Under the pieces are notes generated by a model. It made no database searches and was not told the DNA's origin. It saw nothing but the letters and a program-made list of their open reading frames with translations. Positions 1 to 7,922 of a stretch of 22,541 nt of DNA are shown one piece after another. Source of the stretch: a virus; the IMG/VR virus record IMGVR_UViG_3300042321_000120, positions 1-22,541 of that record. One strand, written 5' to 3'. Position 1 is the first letter of the stretch. Each line of letters starts with the position of its first letter. Position numbers and translations under genes: made by a program.

Positions 1-46
1 GTTCCGCGTTTCTCTCTCCCCGAAGCTTTGAGAATTTGACAAAAAA

Positions 47-61
47 TATAACGATTTCTTT
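47..61 (+). promoter_or_regulatory. Possible -10 element before the first HNH gene
   Basis: A TATAAC hexamer at 47-52 ends nine bases before the ATG at 62. There is no Shine-Dalgarno sequence between them, so a very short or absent leader is possible. A TTGACA lies at 36-41 but is only 5 bases from the hexamer, too close to act as its -35. The window edge limits what can be said. Confidence 0.3.
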
Positions 62-322
62 ATGAAAAATATAAAAACAAGAAAATACAGTGCGAACTAC
101 AAGAAAATGCGCAAACTTATTCTTGCTACTTTGCCTATGTGTTTTTATTGTAAAAAAGTCAGAGCGACCACTATTGACCACGATCCACCAATTGACACCT
201 TCCCAGTACCAGAGCTGTGGGTTGGTACTCTAAGGCCAAGTTGCGCACATTGCAATTACAGTAGGGGGGCGATTTATGGCAACAAAAAAAGGAAAGCCAT
301 CAAAAACAGTCGTAAGTGGTAA
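62..322 (+). CDS. HNH endonuclease beside the terminase genes
   Basis: This 86-residue protein is a compact HNH nuclease. A CxxC pair (C27, C30) is followed by the DH of the HNH core (D39-H40) and a second pair, CAHCN, at 61-65; this is the zinc-stabilised beta-beta-alpha-metal arrangement. HNH proteins next to terminase genes are known in cos-type phages such as HK97, where they assist terminase in cutting genome ends, so a packaging role is the favoured inference. The gene overlaps the small terminase gene by 47 bp in another frame. It has no visible ribosome binding site. A homing-type HNH is the alternative, but the position argues for packaging. Confidence 0.85.
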   Translation: MKNIKTRKYSANYKKMRKLILATLPMCFYCKKVRATTIDHDPPIDTFPVPELWVGTLRPSCAHCNYSRGAIYGNKKRKAIKNSRKW

Positions 323-542
323 ATCTGATTTAGGCAGACATACAGCTGCAATGATTGATGCGCTTAAAGGTCGCAAAGATATTGACTGGGTTAAACAAGA
401 AATGTTACTAGGCTTATCACGCGCTTGGGATCTAATTGAGAAAACAGGGGACAATACGCATACCATCCCATCTATATCAAGAGAGCTGAGGGAAATATGG
501 GATATGTGCGGTTTGCCTGAACAAGATGACATTTTTAAGTAA
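276..542 (+). CDS. terS: Terminase small subunit (putative)
   Basis: An 88-residue basic, helical protein lying directly between the HNH gene and the large terminase. Small terminase subunits recognise the packaging site and load the large subunit. The sequence has no diagnostic catalytic motif, and the call rests on size, helical content (residues 20-55 and 66-80), basic N-terminus and position. The start at 276 is supported by a G-rich ribosome binding site, GGGGGG at 263-268. The 3' end overlaps the large terminase start at 526 by 17 bp. Short TerS proteins of this size are common in actinophages. Confidence 0.7.
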   Translation: MATKKGKPSKTVVSGKSDLGRHTAAMIDALKGRKDIDWVKQEMLLGLSRAWDLIEKTGDNTHTIPSISRELREIWDMCGLPEQDDIFK

Positions 543-1935
543 GTGTCCACCCAGGTGGGCATCTTTAAGAGATCCTGCCTGTGAGACTGATGGTGACAAG
601 ATGTCTATTGTTGCAGAGCTTTTAGGGTATAGCCTTTTTGAGTGGCAAAAATATGTGTGTGATGTAGGTCTTGAGAAAGATGCAACAGGCATGTACAAAT
701 ATAGGACTGTAGCCGCACAAGTCTCTAGGCAATCTGGTAAATCAAAACTTATAGAAACACGCATAGCTTATGAGCTGTTACAACCCAAAAGACATGTTGC
801 CTATACTGCACAAGATCGCAATATGGCTAAAGTTAAATGGGATGAGCATTTGTTGTCATTTATGATGTCACCTAAATTCAGTAAAAGGATTGGTAGAGTA
901 TCTAAAACAAATGGCAGTGAAAAAATTTATATGCGCAATGGCTCTACCTATGGCATTGTTACACCTAATGACAAAGGCGCACGCGGTCTCAGTTTAAATC
1001 TTATGGTTATTGATGAGGCACTTACTCATCCATTGTCATTGATTGCAAACCTACAACCAACCCTTGCTACAAAGCGCAATGGTCAATTATGGATTATGTC
1101 TAATGCAGGCAGACCAGGTGAGTCAGAGTTATTAGAACATTACAGAGAGCTTGGTCATAGAGAAATAGCAGATCCACAAAATAAACTAGCTTGGTTTGAG
1201 TGGTCACCTTTGTCAGATGATTTTGATTATATGGATGAGCGCGTGTGGTATCAGGCAATCCCTTCCTTGCATGAGGAAAAAGGCGTATTGCTTGAAGCTG
1301 TAAAAGAGGCTGCACAAACTAACAGCCCTGAAATCTTTACTAAAGAGTGGCTTAATGTCTGGCCAGCTAAAGATGCAGTACAAGTTATAAATACAGAGCT
1401 GTGGGACTCACTAGCTAGGACAGATGTGATTTTAGGTAATGAGGTAGTTTTTGGTGTTGACATATCTAGGGAAAGAGATCGCGCTACAATAGCTGTATCA
1501 GGCTTAGTGCGTGATTACACGCCTGTTGAGCTTATAGAGTGTAAAGAGGGTACATCTTGGGTATTGCCTAAATTAGTTGAGTTATGTAAAAAATATAAAA
1601 CCAAGGTAGTTATAGACACAGGCTCACCTGCGGCATCCTTGATCTTAGAGTTACAAAAGCAAGACATAGGTGTAATGGCAATACATCTAAGAGATTATGC
1701 AAGGGCTTGTGGATCATTTTATGATGCGGTTATGGCAAAGACTGTCTGTCATATAGATGATCCTAATTTGAGAGCTGCAATAATGGGATCTACAAAAAGA
1801 CCATTAGGAGACTCTTGGGCTTGGAATAGACAATCCACAACAAACATAACACCGCTTGTAGCAGTAACACTGGCACGCTATGGAGTAGTGACCAAGATAG
1901 ATGATAAACCAGTGGCTAGGAGTAAGATGTACTAA
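526..1935 (+). CDS. terL: Terminase large subunit (ATPase and nuclease)
   Basis: A 469-residue packaging motor. The N-terminal ATPase shows a Walker A-like segment SRQSGKS (residues 67-73), a Walker B VIDEA (161-165) and a coupling motif IMSNAG (190-195). The C-terminal RNase H-like nuclease has the expected acidic residues: D312 in GVDISRERD, D364 in VVIDTGS, and D429 in GDSWAWNR. The protein docks on the portal, pumps DNA into the head and cuts it. It ends in a TAATG overlap with the next small gene. Length and motif order are normal, with no sign of damage or of an intron. Confidence 0.95.
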   Translation: MTFLSKCPPRWASLRDPACETDGDKMSIVAELLGYSLFEWQKYVCDVGLEKDATGMYKYRTVAAQVSRQSGKSKLIETRIAYELLQPKRHVAYTAQDRNMAKVKWDEHLLSFMMSPKFSKRIGRVSKTNGSEKIYMRNGSTYGIVTPNDKGARGLSLNLMVIDEALTHPLSLIANLQPTLATKRNGQLWIMSNAGRPGESELLEHYRELGHREIADPQNKLAWFEWSPLSDDFDYMDERVWYQAIPSLHEEKGVLLEAVKEAAQTNSPEIFTKEWLNVWPAKDAVQVINTELWDSLARTDVILGNEVVFGVDISRERDRATIAVSGLVRDYTPVELIECKEGTSWVLPKLVELCKKYKTKVVIDTGSPAASLILELQKQDIGVMAIHLRDYARACGSFYDAVMAKTVCHIDDPNLRAAIMGSTKRPLGDSWAWNRQSTTNITPLVAVTLARYGVVTKIDDKPVARSKMY

Positions 1936-2081
1936 TGAAATACTTATCATCAATTTTACAAGTCGTAGGTGCAAGCGTATTAGTTGCAGGTGTCGCATCC
2001 TTCAATTCACTTTTAGGGGTAATATTAGGCGGTGCATTTTTAATTATTTTTGGTATTGCTTTAGAAATAAGAGGTAAATAA
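1935..2081 (+). CDS. Small membrane protein between terminase and portal
   Basis: A 48-residue ORF that shares a TAATG junction with both neighbours: its ATG overlaps the terL stop, and its TAA overlaps the portal ATG. It is almost entirely hydrophobic, with two predicted membrane segments (about residues 4-22 and 25-43) separated by SFNS, and ends in the basic tail EIRGK. The perfect fit between two packaging genes argues that it is translated. The function is not known. It might tether packaging or assembly to the membrane, or act in lysis, but nothing in the sequence decides this. Confidence 0.75.
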   Translation: MKYLSSILQVVGASVLVAGVASFNSLLGVILGGAFLIIFGIALEIRGK

Positions 2082-3253
2082 TGCTAGGCAGGCTCTTAAA
2101 AAGACAAATACAACCAGGCTTGGTTTATACCTCTCAAGGTTATGTTGACTCACTAGGTCGCGTTGGTAGATTTTTTGAGGGCAATTGGGCAGGGGCTTAT
2201 GTTGACCAAAATACAGCTCTTGGCATACCTGCTATTTATCGCGGTATATCTTTAATTGCAGATGCAATAGGCGCATTGGATCTTTGTGCATATCGTAATG
2301 ATAGAGAAGTAAAACCTAAACCAATAATTTTACAAAGACCAGTACCAACTGAGACACGCATGGAGACAATAGCTGCAATGGCAGCTGGTCTTGTTATGCA
2401 TGGTAATTACATTGCAGTATTAGGTGAACCTGGTGCTAATGGTTTGCCAGATCATATTTATCCTGTTGCACCTGATCGCGTGCAAGTAAGTAGAGACAAT
2501 GGCAGAATTATTTATCGCATTGATGAAAGAGTTTATGAAAAATCTGAGATCTTTCATATAAAGAATTTTACTATGCCAGGTGATTTAGTAGGTCGCGGAA
2601 TATTAGCAATAGCAAAACAATCATTAGGTAAAGAAATTGCAATCAATGAATATGCAAGTAGATACTTTGACGGCGGAGTAAATCCTACTGCAGTTATTAA
2701 ATCTGCAAATCCTGATCTTACAAGTGAGGAAGCTGATGCACTTAAAACTGCATGGATGGCTATGTACTCATCACGCAATAGATCACCTGTAGTAATGAAC
2801 GCATCTACAGACTTTGAAGTTTTAAGTAGCAACGCAGCGGAGTCACAATTAGTAGAGGCACAAACAGCTGGTCTTACTGAGGCCGCAAACATTATTGGTC
2901 TGCCTGGTTACTACTTAGGATCACCTAATGCCAGCCGCACTTATTCCAATGTTGAGCAGGAAAATTTACAGCTTGTTAAATGGTCAATCCAGCCGATTGC
3001 AGAAAGAATAGAGGCAGCATTTTCTGATTTGTTAGTCAGAGGACAAACTGCAAAATTTAAATATGAGTCATTATTAAAGACTGATACATCAAGTCGTTAT
3101 GCAGCTTATCAAACAGCATTAGCAAGCGGATTTTTAACTGTAGATGAAGTAAGAGATTTAGAAAATTTAGATCCTATGGATTATGAGGAAAGTGAACAAG
3201 ATGAGGAAATTGAAACTACCATAGATCAGGCAGAGGTAACTGAGTATGAATAA
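2081..3253 (+). CDS. Portal protein, HK97 family
   Basis: This 390-residue protein fits the HK97-type portal family in length, position between terminase and prohead protease, and sequence features. These include an N-terminal region with AIYRGISLIADAIG (residues 50-63) and a C-terminal stretch with YSNVEQENL followed by WSIQPIAERIEAAF. Portals form the dodecameric ring through which DNA enters and leaves the head and to which terminase and connector proteins bind. The C-terminal 25 residues are strongly acidic. The gene overlaps the protease start by 8 bp, typical of this operon. Confidence 0.92.
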   Translation: MLGRLLKRQIQPGLVYTSQGYVDSLGRVGRFFEGNWAGAYVDQNTALGIPAIYRGISLIADAIGALDLCAYRNDREVKPKPIILQRPVPTETRMETIAAMAAGLVMHGNYIAVLGEPGANGLPDHIYPVAPDRVQVSRDNGRIIYRIDERVYEKSEIFHIKNFTMPGDLVGRGILAIAKQSLGKEIAINEYASRYFDGGVNPTAVIKSANPDLTSEEADALKTAWMAMYSSRNRSPVVMNASTDFEVLSSNAAESQLVEAQTAGLTEAANIIGLPGYYLGSPNASRTYSNVEQENLQLVKWSIQPIAERIEAAFSDLLVRGQTAKFKYESLLKTDTSSRYAAYQTALASGFLTVDEVRDLENLDPMDYEESEQDEEIETTIDQAEVTEYE

Positions 3254-3803
3254 AGATAATGAAATAGAAAACAGACAATACCAAGTTGAGTTTGAGTTAA
3301 GACTTGCAGGTGGAGATGGTCGTACTATTTATGGCATGGCTGTGCCTTATAACAAAGAGCAGCGCATAAGTAGCACACTAACTGAGATATTTAGAAAAGG
3401 TGTTTTTGCGGATGTTATACGCGCACCTCACAGAGTAAAACTATTGCGTGGTCATGGTGAGAATAATGTTTTAGGTAGAGCCACTTTGTTAAAAGAGACA
3501 GAGGATGGTCTGTATGCAGAGTTTAGGATCTCAAAGACAAGAGAAGGTGATGAGGCTCTTGAGCTTGTAAAAGATGGCGCATTAGATCAGCTCTCTATCG
3601 GATTTATGCCTATTAAAAATCGTAAAAGGCCAGATGGAGTAATGGAAAGATTAAAGGCACATCTAGCTGAGGTATCACTTGTCACTTTTGGCGCTTATGG
3701 TGATATGGCTGCAGTTACAGGTGTTAGAGAAGGTCAACCATTATTAACCCCAAGACTAGATGAAGCTAGAAAAATTTTAAATGCCTTACAGCATAAAAAA
3801 TAA
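3246..3803 (+). CDS. Prohead (head maturation) protease, HK97 U35 family
   Basis: A 185-residue serine protease that removes scaffold segments from the capsid precursor. The catalytic positions expected for the family are visible: H70 in LLRGHGEN, S117 in QLSIGF, and the acidic E142 in HLAEVSLVTFGAY. The conserved early segment IYGMAVPYN is at residues 29-37. Its likely substrate is the N-terminal coiled-coil segment of the capsid protein encoded downstream. The 3' end overlaps the next gene by 23 bp. Lysine is encoded by AAA in 11 of 13 cases, typical of the left module. Confidence 0.93.
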   Translation: MNKDNEIENRQYQVEFELRLAGGDGRTIYGMAVPYNKEQRISSTLTEIFRKGVFADVIRAPHRVKLLRGHGENNVLGRATLLKETEDGLYAEFRISKTREGDEALELVKDGALDQLSIGFMPIKNRKRPDGVMERLKAHLAEVSLVTFGAYGDMAAVTGVREGQPLLTPRLDEARKILNALQHKK

Positions 3804-4482
3804 TCATCCTGATTGCGAAGGGTTCGCAGTAGTTAAAGACAGTAGCAATGAAGTTTTAGGCTGTCATAAAACACAAACACAAGCTGAGGATCAATTAACA
3901 GCTCTTAACATTGCAGAGTATGGCACTAGGGAATTGCCTGATAACTACAGACCAGCATCTAGTGATGATGTGCCTCAAGGTCGCAATTGTGGCAACTGTT
4001 ATTTTTATGAGGCAGGCTATTGTGATCTGTGGGATGCCAATGTGCAAAGTGATTATTATTGCAACAGGTGGGCAGCTATGAACCAAGAAAGACAAGAAAG
4101 TTACAGCCCTACAGCTGCAATGAAAGCTGAGGCACAAAGAGGTTTAGATTGGCGCAAAGAGTTTGGCAGAGGTGGCACTGAGATAGGTATTGCTAGAGCT
4201 AGAGATATTGTTAATGGAAAAAACTTACCCTTAGAAACAGTCAACCGCATGGTTTCTTTTTTTGCACGCCATGAAGTTGACAAAGAGGCAGAGGGTTTTA
4301 GTCCAGGTGAGGATGGCTATCCTTCCAATGGCAGGATTGCTTGGGCTTTGTGGGGTGGTGATGCTGGTAGATCTTGGGCAAACAAAATTGCAGACCAAGA
4401 AAGAGATTATGATGAGGATGATGACAAACCTAGATACAACACAGCCTTGTCTATGTTACAAAATTTAAAAAAACAGATATAA
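3781..4482 (+). CDS. Head-operon protein with HiPIP-like cysteine cluster
   Basis: A 233-residue protein between the protease and capsid genes, with three visible parts. Residues 1-48 form a small module containing DCEGFAVVKD and GCHKT. Residues 70-97 hold four cysteines (C70, C73, C81, C94) in the spacing C-x2-C-x7-C-x12-C-x2-W, which resembles a high-potential iron-sulphur protein. Residues 115-203 form a domain with GLDWRKEFGRGG, ARHEVDKEAEGF and RIAWALWGGDAG, a pattern I associate with phage head-region proteins of unknown role. The C-terminus is acidic (DEDDD). It overlaps the protease by 23 bp and is probably translationally coupled. A zinc site instead of an Fe-S cluster is possible. 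Confidence 0.75.
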   Translation: MPYSIKNNHPDCEGFAVVKDSSNEVLGCHKTQTQAEDQLTALNIAEYGTRELPDNYRPASSDDVPQGRNCGNCYFYEAGYCDLWDANVQSDYYCNRWAAMNQERQESYSPTAAMKAEAQRGLDWRKEFGRGGTEIGIARARDIVNGKNLPLETVNRMVSFFARHEVDKEAEGFSPGEDGYPSNGRIAWALWGGDAGRSWANKIADQERDYDEDDDKPRYNTALSMLQNLKKQI

Positions 4483-4564
4483 TTAAAGTAAGTCGTAGAA
4501 CACCTGACCCTGCTTTGCAGCGTGTCACACCTTCTCACCAATCAAACTAATTTATAGGAGAAAC

Positions 4565-5923
4565 ATGTCTAATGCTTTTTTAGCTTCTCTGCGTGAGAAG
4601 CGTGAGTCAAAGACTGCTCTTATTCAATCCACTTTAGATCGTGCAGCTGAGGAAGCACGCGATCTATCAGAGGTAGAACTTGCCAATGTAGAGGCACTAA
4701 ACCTTGAAATTAAAAAGTTGGATGAAAGAATTGAGCAGATGTCTGACATTGAAATCAGAAACCAAAAGGCAGCTGAGTTAGCTGCAAAGGTAGATGTAAA
4801 TGTAGATAACAAAAAGGAAGTTCGCGCTGGTGGCTTTAGTGTTACAAAAGAGGAACTAACCTATTCAGAGAGATCAGATAATGATTTCTTAACTGATGCG
4901 CTTAAGGCACAATTTAAAACTGATGGTGATGCGCAAGAGCGTATTCAACGCCATCAAAGAGAAATGGCAATTGAGAAGCGTGCAGTTAGCACATCATCAT
5001 TTGCAGGCCTAGTTGTTCCCCAGTATTTAGTCGATCTTTACGCCCCGTTAGCACGCCAGGGAAGACCCTTTGCAGATGCAGCACGCAAACACAATCTGCC
5101 TGCTCAAGGCATGTCGGTCGTAATATCAAAAATAAATACTGGTACTACAACAGCGTATCAAACATCTCAAAATACAGCTGCAGTATCACAGGATATGGCA
5201 GATACAACCCTTACTGTAAATGTAAATACAATTGCAGGACAACAATCAGTATCTAAGCAAGCATTACTACGCGGATACAACATTGAGGGAATTGTTTTAG
5301 GTGATTTAATTCGTGATTATCACACAAAACTAGATAACTCATTACTAAATGGATCAGGATCTAATGGTCAGCCATTAGGACTTGTGAATATGACAACTGG
5401 AATACTTATAACCTACACAGCTACAACTGGAACAGTTGCGGGTTTGTATCCGAAGGTCGCAGATGCGATACAGTCAATTCAAAGTAACATCTATACAAAT
5501 CCAAATGCAATTTTGATGCACCCAAGGAGACTTGGTTTCTTGTTAGCAGCACTTGACAGTCAAAATCGCCCATTGGTTGTACCTACTGCTTACAATCCAG
5601 TTAATGCAATCGGCACAGGTAACGGCACACCTACTTATGGTAACTCAGGTTATTCAATGTTAGGTTTGCCAATTATTACTGATGCTAATATTGCAACGGA
5701 TAAGGGTACATCAACAAATCAAGATACAATCTTTGTTGTAGATCTAAATGAGTGTCATCTATGGGAAGAGGCAGCAGCCCCTACTTATGTGACATTTGAA
5801 GAGCCTAACGGAAAGGTTGCAATCAATATTGTTTTGTTTGGTATGTCAGCCTTCACCGCAGATCGCTATGGAAAAGCTATTGCACAAATAAATGGCACTG
5901 GCTTGGCCTCACCTAGCTTCTAG
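4565..5923 (+). CDS. Major capsid protein, HK97 fold
   Basis: A 452-residue capsid precursor. Residues about 3-75 are a highly charged coiled coil, the expected delta (scaffold) domain. A linker follows, and the mature shell protein probably begins somewhere between residues 105 and 145. The core contains VVPQYLVDLYAPLARQG (150-166) and a long beta-rich C-terminal half including NAILMHPRRLGFLLA, characteristic of HK97-type subunits. The exact cleavage site cannot be fixed by eye. The gene has its own good ribosome binding site (TAGGAG) after an 82-bp spacer, and a strong hairpin follows it, fitting a highly expressed gene. Confidence 0.95.
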   Translation: MSNAFLASLREKRESKTALIQSTLDRAAEEARDLSEVELANVEALNLEIKKLDERIEQMSDIEIRNQKAAELAAKVDVNVDNKKEVRAGGFSVTKEELTYSERSDNDFLTDALKAQFKTDGDAQERIQRHQREMAIEKRAVSTSSFAGLVVPQYLVDLYAPLARQGRPFADAARKHNLPAQGMSVVISKINTGTTTAYQTSQNTAAVSQDMADTTLTVNVNTIAGQQSVSKQALLRGYNIEGIVLGDLIRDYHTKLDNSLLNGSGSNGQPLGLVNMTTGILITYTATTGTVAGLYPKVADAIQSIQSNIYTNPNAILMHPRRLGFLLAALDSQNRPLVVPTAYNPVNAIGTGNGTPTYGNSGYSMLGLPIITDANIATDKGTSTNQDTIFVVDLNECHLWEEAAAPTYVTFEEPNGKVAINIVLFGMSAFTADRYGKAIAQINGTGLASPSF

Positions 5924-5935
5924 AGTAAATAAGCT

Positions 5936-5967
5936 TCTAAGCCCTCTACCCTTCCAGAGGGCTTAGA
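5936..5967 (+). terminator. Hairpin after the capsid gene
   Basis: A perfect 12-bp inverted repeat, TCTAAGCCCTCT and AGAGGGCTTAGA, encloses an 8-base loop (ACCCTTCC). It starts 12 bases after the capsid stop codon. There is no T-run after it, so it may be a partial terminator, a 3' stabiliser of the capsid message, or both. Confidence 0.7.
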
Positions 5968-5975
5968 TCCTAACT

Positions 5976-6042
5976 ATGATTGGTATTTAAGATATGGAGA
6001 GCTTAATGTCCCAGAGCAAAACAGATTTTGGATACCAATCAT
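5976..6042 (+). promoter_or_regulatory. Inverted repeat pairing with the adaptor start codon
   Basis: ATGATTGGTAT (5976-5986) and ATACCAATCAT (6032-6042) are perfect 11-bp inverted copies. The right copy includes the first two bases of the ATG at 6041. Pairing in the mRNA would hide the start codon. The GGAGAG at 5996-6001 lies in the 45-base loop. Confidence 0.4.
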
Positions 6043-6664
6043 GGCTATAACAAATGGTTATGCAACACTTACACAAATTAAAAATTACTTGTCTATTTCA
6101 GACAGTACAGATAATGACCTATTAGAGGATTTAGTAGAGTCATCATCAAGATCTATAGATCGCATTGCCAATCGCAGATTTTATGCAGATGCTAATGCCT
6201 CAGCTAGAAAATACAGAGCATACTCAGATGTCTTTATTTACACAGATGATATCAGCTCTACATCAGGTTTAATTGTAAAAATTGATGAGGGTGGCAATGG
6301 CACTTACAGTAAAACATTGACTTTAAATACTGATTATATTTTAGATCCACTTACTGCCTCAGCTTTAGGCAGACCCTTTACACAATTGACAATGGTTTCT
6401 AATACTGAGAGCTGGCCAATATTCCCAGGCATTACACAAAATGGTTTGCGCCCTGGTGTTGAGGTTACAGCTAAATGGGGTTGGCCATCAGTGCCAGATG
6501 ATATAACTGTAGCTTGTCTTATCCTTACAGCTGATCTATACAAGCGTAAAGATGCCCCAGGTGGGGTTTTAGGTCTTGGAGATCTAGGAGTAATACGCAT
6601 GTCACCAGTTGGCAGAGATGTGACTAATATGGTTAGAGCCTATCAAAAGATTGCAATTGCATGA
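6041..6664 (+). CDS. Head-tail connector/adaptor, gp6-like
   Basis: A 207-residue protein directly after the capsid gene. The N-terminal segment YATLTQIKNYLSISDSTDN followed by a helix (LLEDLVESSSRSIDRIANRRF) is typical of HK97 gp6-like adaptors, which form a ring beneath the portal. The C-terminal half holds a beta domain and the segment DDITVACLILTADLYKR. No good ribosome binding site lies immediately before the ATG. The reading frame is also open for 36 codons upstream, back to 5933, without a usable start codon. The gene overlaps the next by 4 bp (ATGA). Confidence 0.85.
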   Translation: MAITNGYATLTQIKNYLSISDSTDNDLLEDLVESSSRSIDRIANRRFYADANASARKYRAYSDVFIYTDDISSTSGLIVKIDEGGNGTYSKTLTLNTDYILDPLTASALGRPFTQLTMVSNTESWPIFPGITQNGLRPGVEVTAKWGWPSVPDDITVACLILTADLYKRKDAPGGVLGLGDLGVIRMSPVGRDVTNMVRAYQKIAIA

Positions 6665-7071
6665 ACCCAAGTACAGTCAGAGATAATCTCAAGACCGCTT
6701 TACAAAGTATTACAGGTTTGCGTGTTATGGATTATGTACCTGACTCTGCCAATATACCTACCAACAATGCTTTTGCAGTAGTAGGTCAATTGTCACTTAA
6801 TTATGATTACACTTTAAGTAGAGGTTTTGACTTTGCCACCTGCAACATAATTGTAATGGTAGGTAGGATGAGTGAGAGAAGTGGACAAGAAAGATTAGAT
6901 GGGCTACTTGCCTCATCTGGTTCAACCTCAATTAAAGCCGCAGTTGAGGCTGATAAAACACTAAGCGGTGCAGTGCAAACTTTAAGAGTTGTGTCTGCAT
7001 CACCAGGCACAATAACATCCGCTAATATTGACTACCTGAGTTATCAATATTCAGTGGAACTAATAGGTTAG
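6661..7071 (+). CDS. Tail terminator / neck protein (putative)
   Basis: A 136-residue alpha/beta protein starting with a helix (TVRDNLKTALQSITGLRVMDYVP) and ending in a strand (YSVELIG). That overall pattern and the place between the gp6-like adaptor and the tail tube gene match siphophage tail terminator proteins, which cap the tail tube and join it to the head. There is no catalytic motif to confirm it. It starts within the stop of the adaptor gene (ATGA overlap at 6661-6664), implying coupled translation. A head-closure protein is the other option. Confidence 0.7.
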   Translation: MNPSTVRDNLKTALQSITGLRVMDYVPDSANIPTNNAFAVVGQLSLNYDYTLSRGFDFATCNIIVMVGRMSERSGQERLDGLLASSGSTSIKAAVEADKTLSGAVQTLRVVSASPGTITSANIDYLSYQYSVELIG

Positions 7072-7085
7072 AAAGGAAAAAACTC

Positions 7086-7490
7086 ATGGCAATATTCATG
7101 GGCAACAAGGTAGCGGTGGTTGTAGGAACTACAACTATCAGCGATCATGTTTCTACTGTAAGTTTAAATAGAGAAGTTGAGGCAGTTACTATCACCGCCA
7201 TGAACGATACAGTTCAAAATATGGTGGGTGGAGTTGAGGTTTCAAGTGTATCTATGGAAATTTTCAATGATTTTGCAGCTGCATCAGTTAATAGTTTGTT
7301 TGAAGATGCAATTGGATCAAAGTTAGCAATTAGATTAGTACCAGTAACAGGTACAGTTACAGCTACAAATCCAAGTTACAGTATGTCATGTCTTGTGACT
7401 CAGTGGACACCGATCTCAGGTGCTACAGACTCAGCTATGACTGCTAGTATAACAATTCCTGTAACAGCTATAACTAAGGCAACTAGCTAA
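7086..7490 (+). CDS. Major tail (tube) protein
   Basis: This 134-residue protein is beta-rich and dominated by small and hydroxylated residues (Val, Thr, Ser, Ala), with the segment SLNREVEAVTITAMNDTVQ near residue 25 and strands alternating to the C-terminus. It precedes the tail assembly chaperones, the normal place for the tail tube subunit that polymerises around the tape measure. It is short compared with many tube proteins (150-250 residues) and carries no Ig-like C-terminal addition. A purine-rich ribosome binding site (GAAAGGAAA) precedes the ATG. Confidence 0.8.
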   Translation: MAIFMGNKVAVVVGTTTISDHVSTVSLNREVEAVTITAMNDTVQNMVGGVEVSSVSMEIFNDFAAASVNSLFEDAIGSKLAIRLVPVTGTVTATNPSYSMSCLVTQWTPISGATDSAMTASITIPVTAITKATS

Positions 7491-7509
7491 TAATAAGAAA
7501 AGGTGGGAC

Positions 7510-7767
7510 ATGCACAAAATTGAAATAACAAAGAAAGACGGCAAGAAAGTTACTTACGATCTTACGCCATCTGCAAAAGTCGCTTTTGAAGCGGAGTTTA
7601 AAACAGGATGGCGTAAGCGGTTAGGTGAGCTACAAATGGAGTCAGATTTGTGGTGGTTTGCTTGGCGACTTGAAAAAGATCTAGGCAAAACAGAATTGCT
7701 TTATGGGGATGATTACATTAACCAGTATGTTGATGTGGATTTACTCTATGACTCAAAAAATGGTTAG
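7510..7767 (+). CDS. Tail assembly chaperone, short (G-like) product
   Basis: An 85-residue protein made when translation stays in the zero frame. It begins HKIEITKKDGKKVTYDLTPSA and carries SDLWWFAWRLEKDLG around residues 46-60, which resembles tail chaperone N-domains of actinophages. In lambda-like phages the short and frameshifted long forms bind the tape measure and recruit tail tube subunits. The stop codon at 7765-7767 lies four bases after the slippery heptamer. The start has a clear AAGGTGGG ribosome binding site. Confidence 0.85.
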   Translation: MHKIEITKKDGKKVTYDLTPSAKVAFEAEFKTGWRKRLGELQMESDLWWFAWRLEKDLGKTELLYGDDYINQYVDVDLLYDSKNG

Positions 7768-7922
7768 ACCGACATGGACAGATATGGGAATTGGCATCTG
7801 TGTCGGTGGCTACAGGAATATCTCCCAAGGATTTATTAGAGGTTGATCCTGCAGTTTATATGGCCATAAAAGCAATTTTGCAGGAAAGGGCAAAACAAAC
7901 TAAAACAGTAAGGCGTAGATAA
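7510..7922 (+). CDS. Tail assembly chaperone, frameshifted (G-T) product
   Basis: A -1 slip on A AAA AAT (7755-7761) joins residues 1-84 of the zero frame to 53 more residues beginning WLDRHGQIWE, giving a 137-residue fusion. The second part has no start codon at its 5' end, is open right up to the join, and ends with the basic tail TVRRR at a TAATG overlap with the next gene. This is the conserved tail chaperone arrangement between the tail tube and tape measure genes. The fraction of ribosomes that slip cannot be read from sequence. Confidence 0.87.
7755..7761 (+). promoter_or_regulatory. -1 ribosomal slippery site (A AAA AAT)
   Basis: The heptamer matches the X XXY YYZ form in the zero frame of the chaperone gene. 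After slipping, both tRNAs pair with AAA AAA and the next codon is TGG at 7761. The zero-frame stop follows at 7765. I did not identify a firm downstream pseudoknot. Confidence 0.85.

Noticed and set aside
2554-2892. 112-codon minus-strand frame inside the portal gene
   Set aside because: Shadow of the portal coding strand; no supporting signals.
5994-6050. 18-codon ORF (begins MESLMSQSK) overlapping the connector start
   Set aside because: Possible leader, but it is very short and lacks any other support. Mentioned only through the start-masking repeat.
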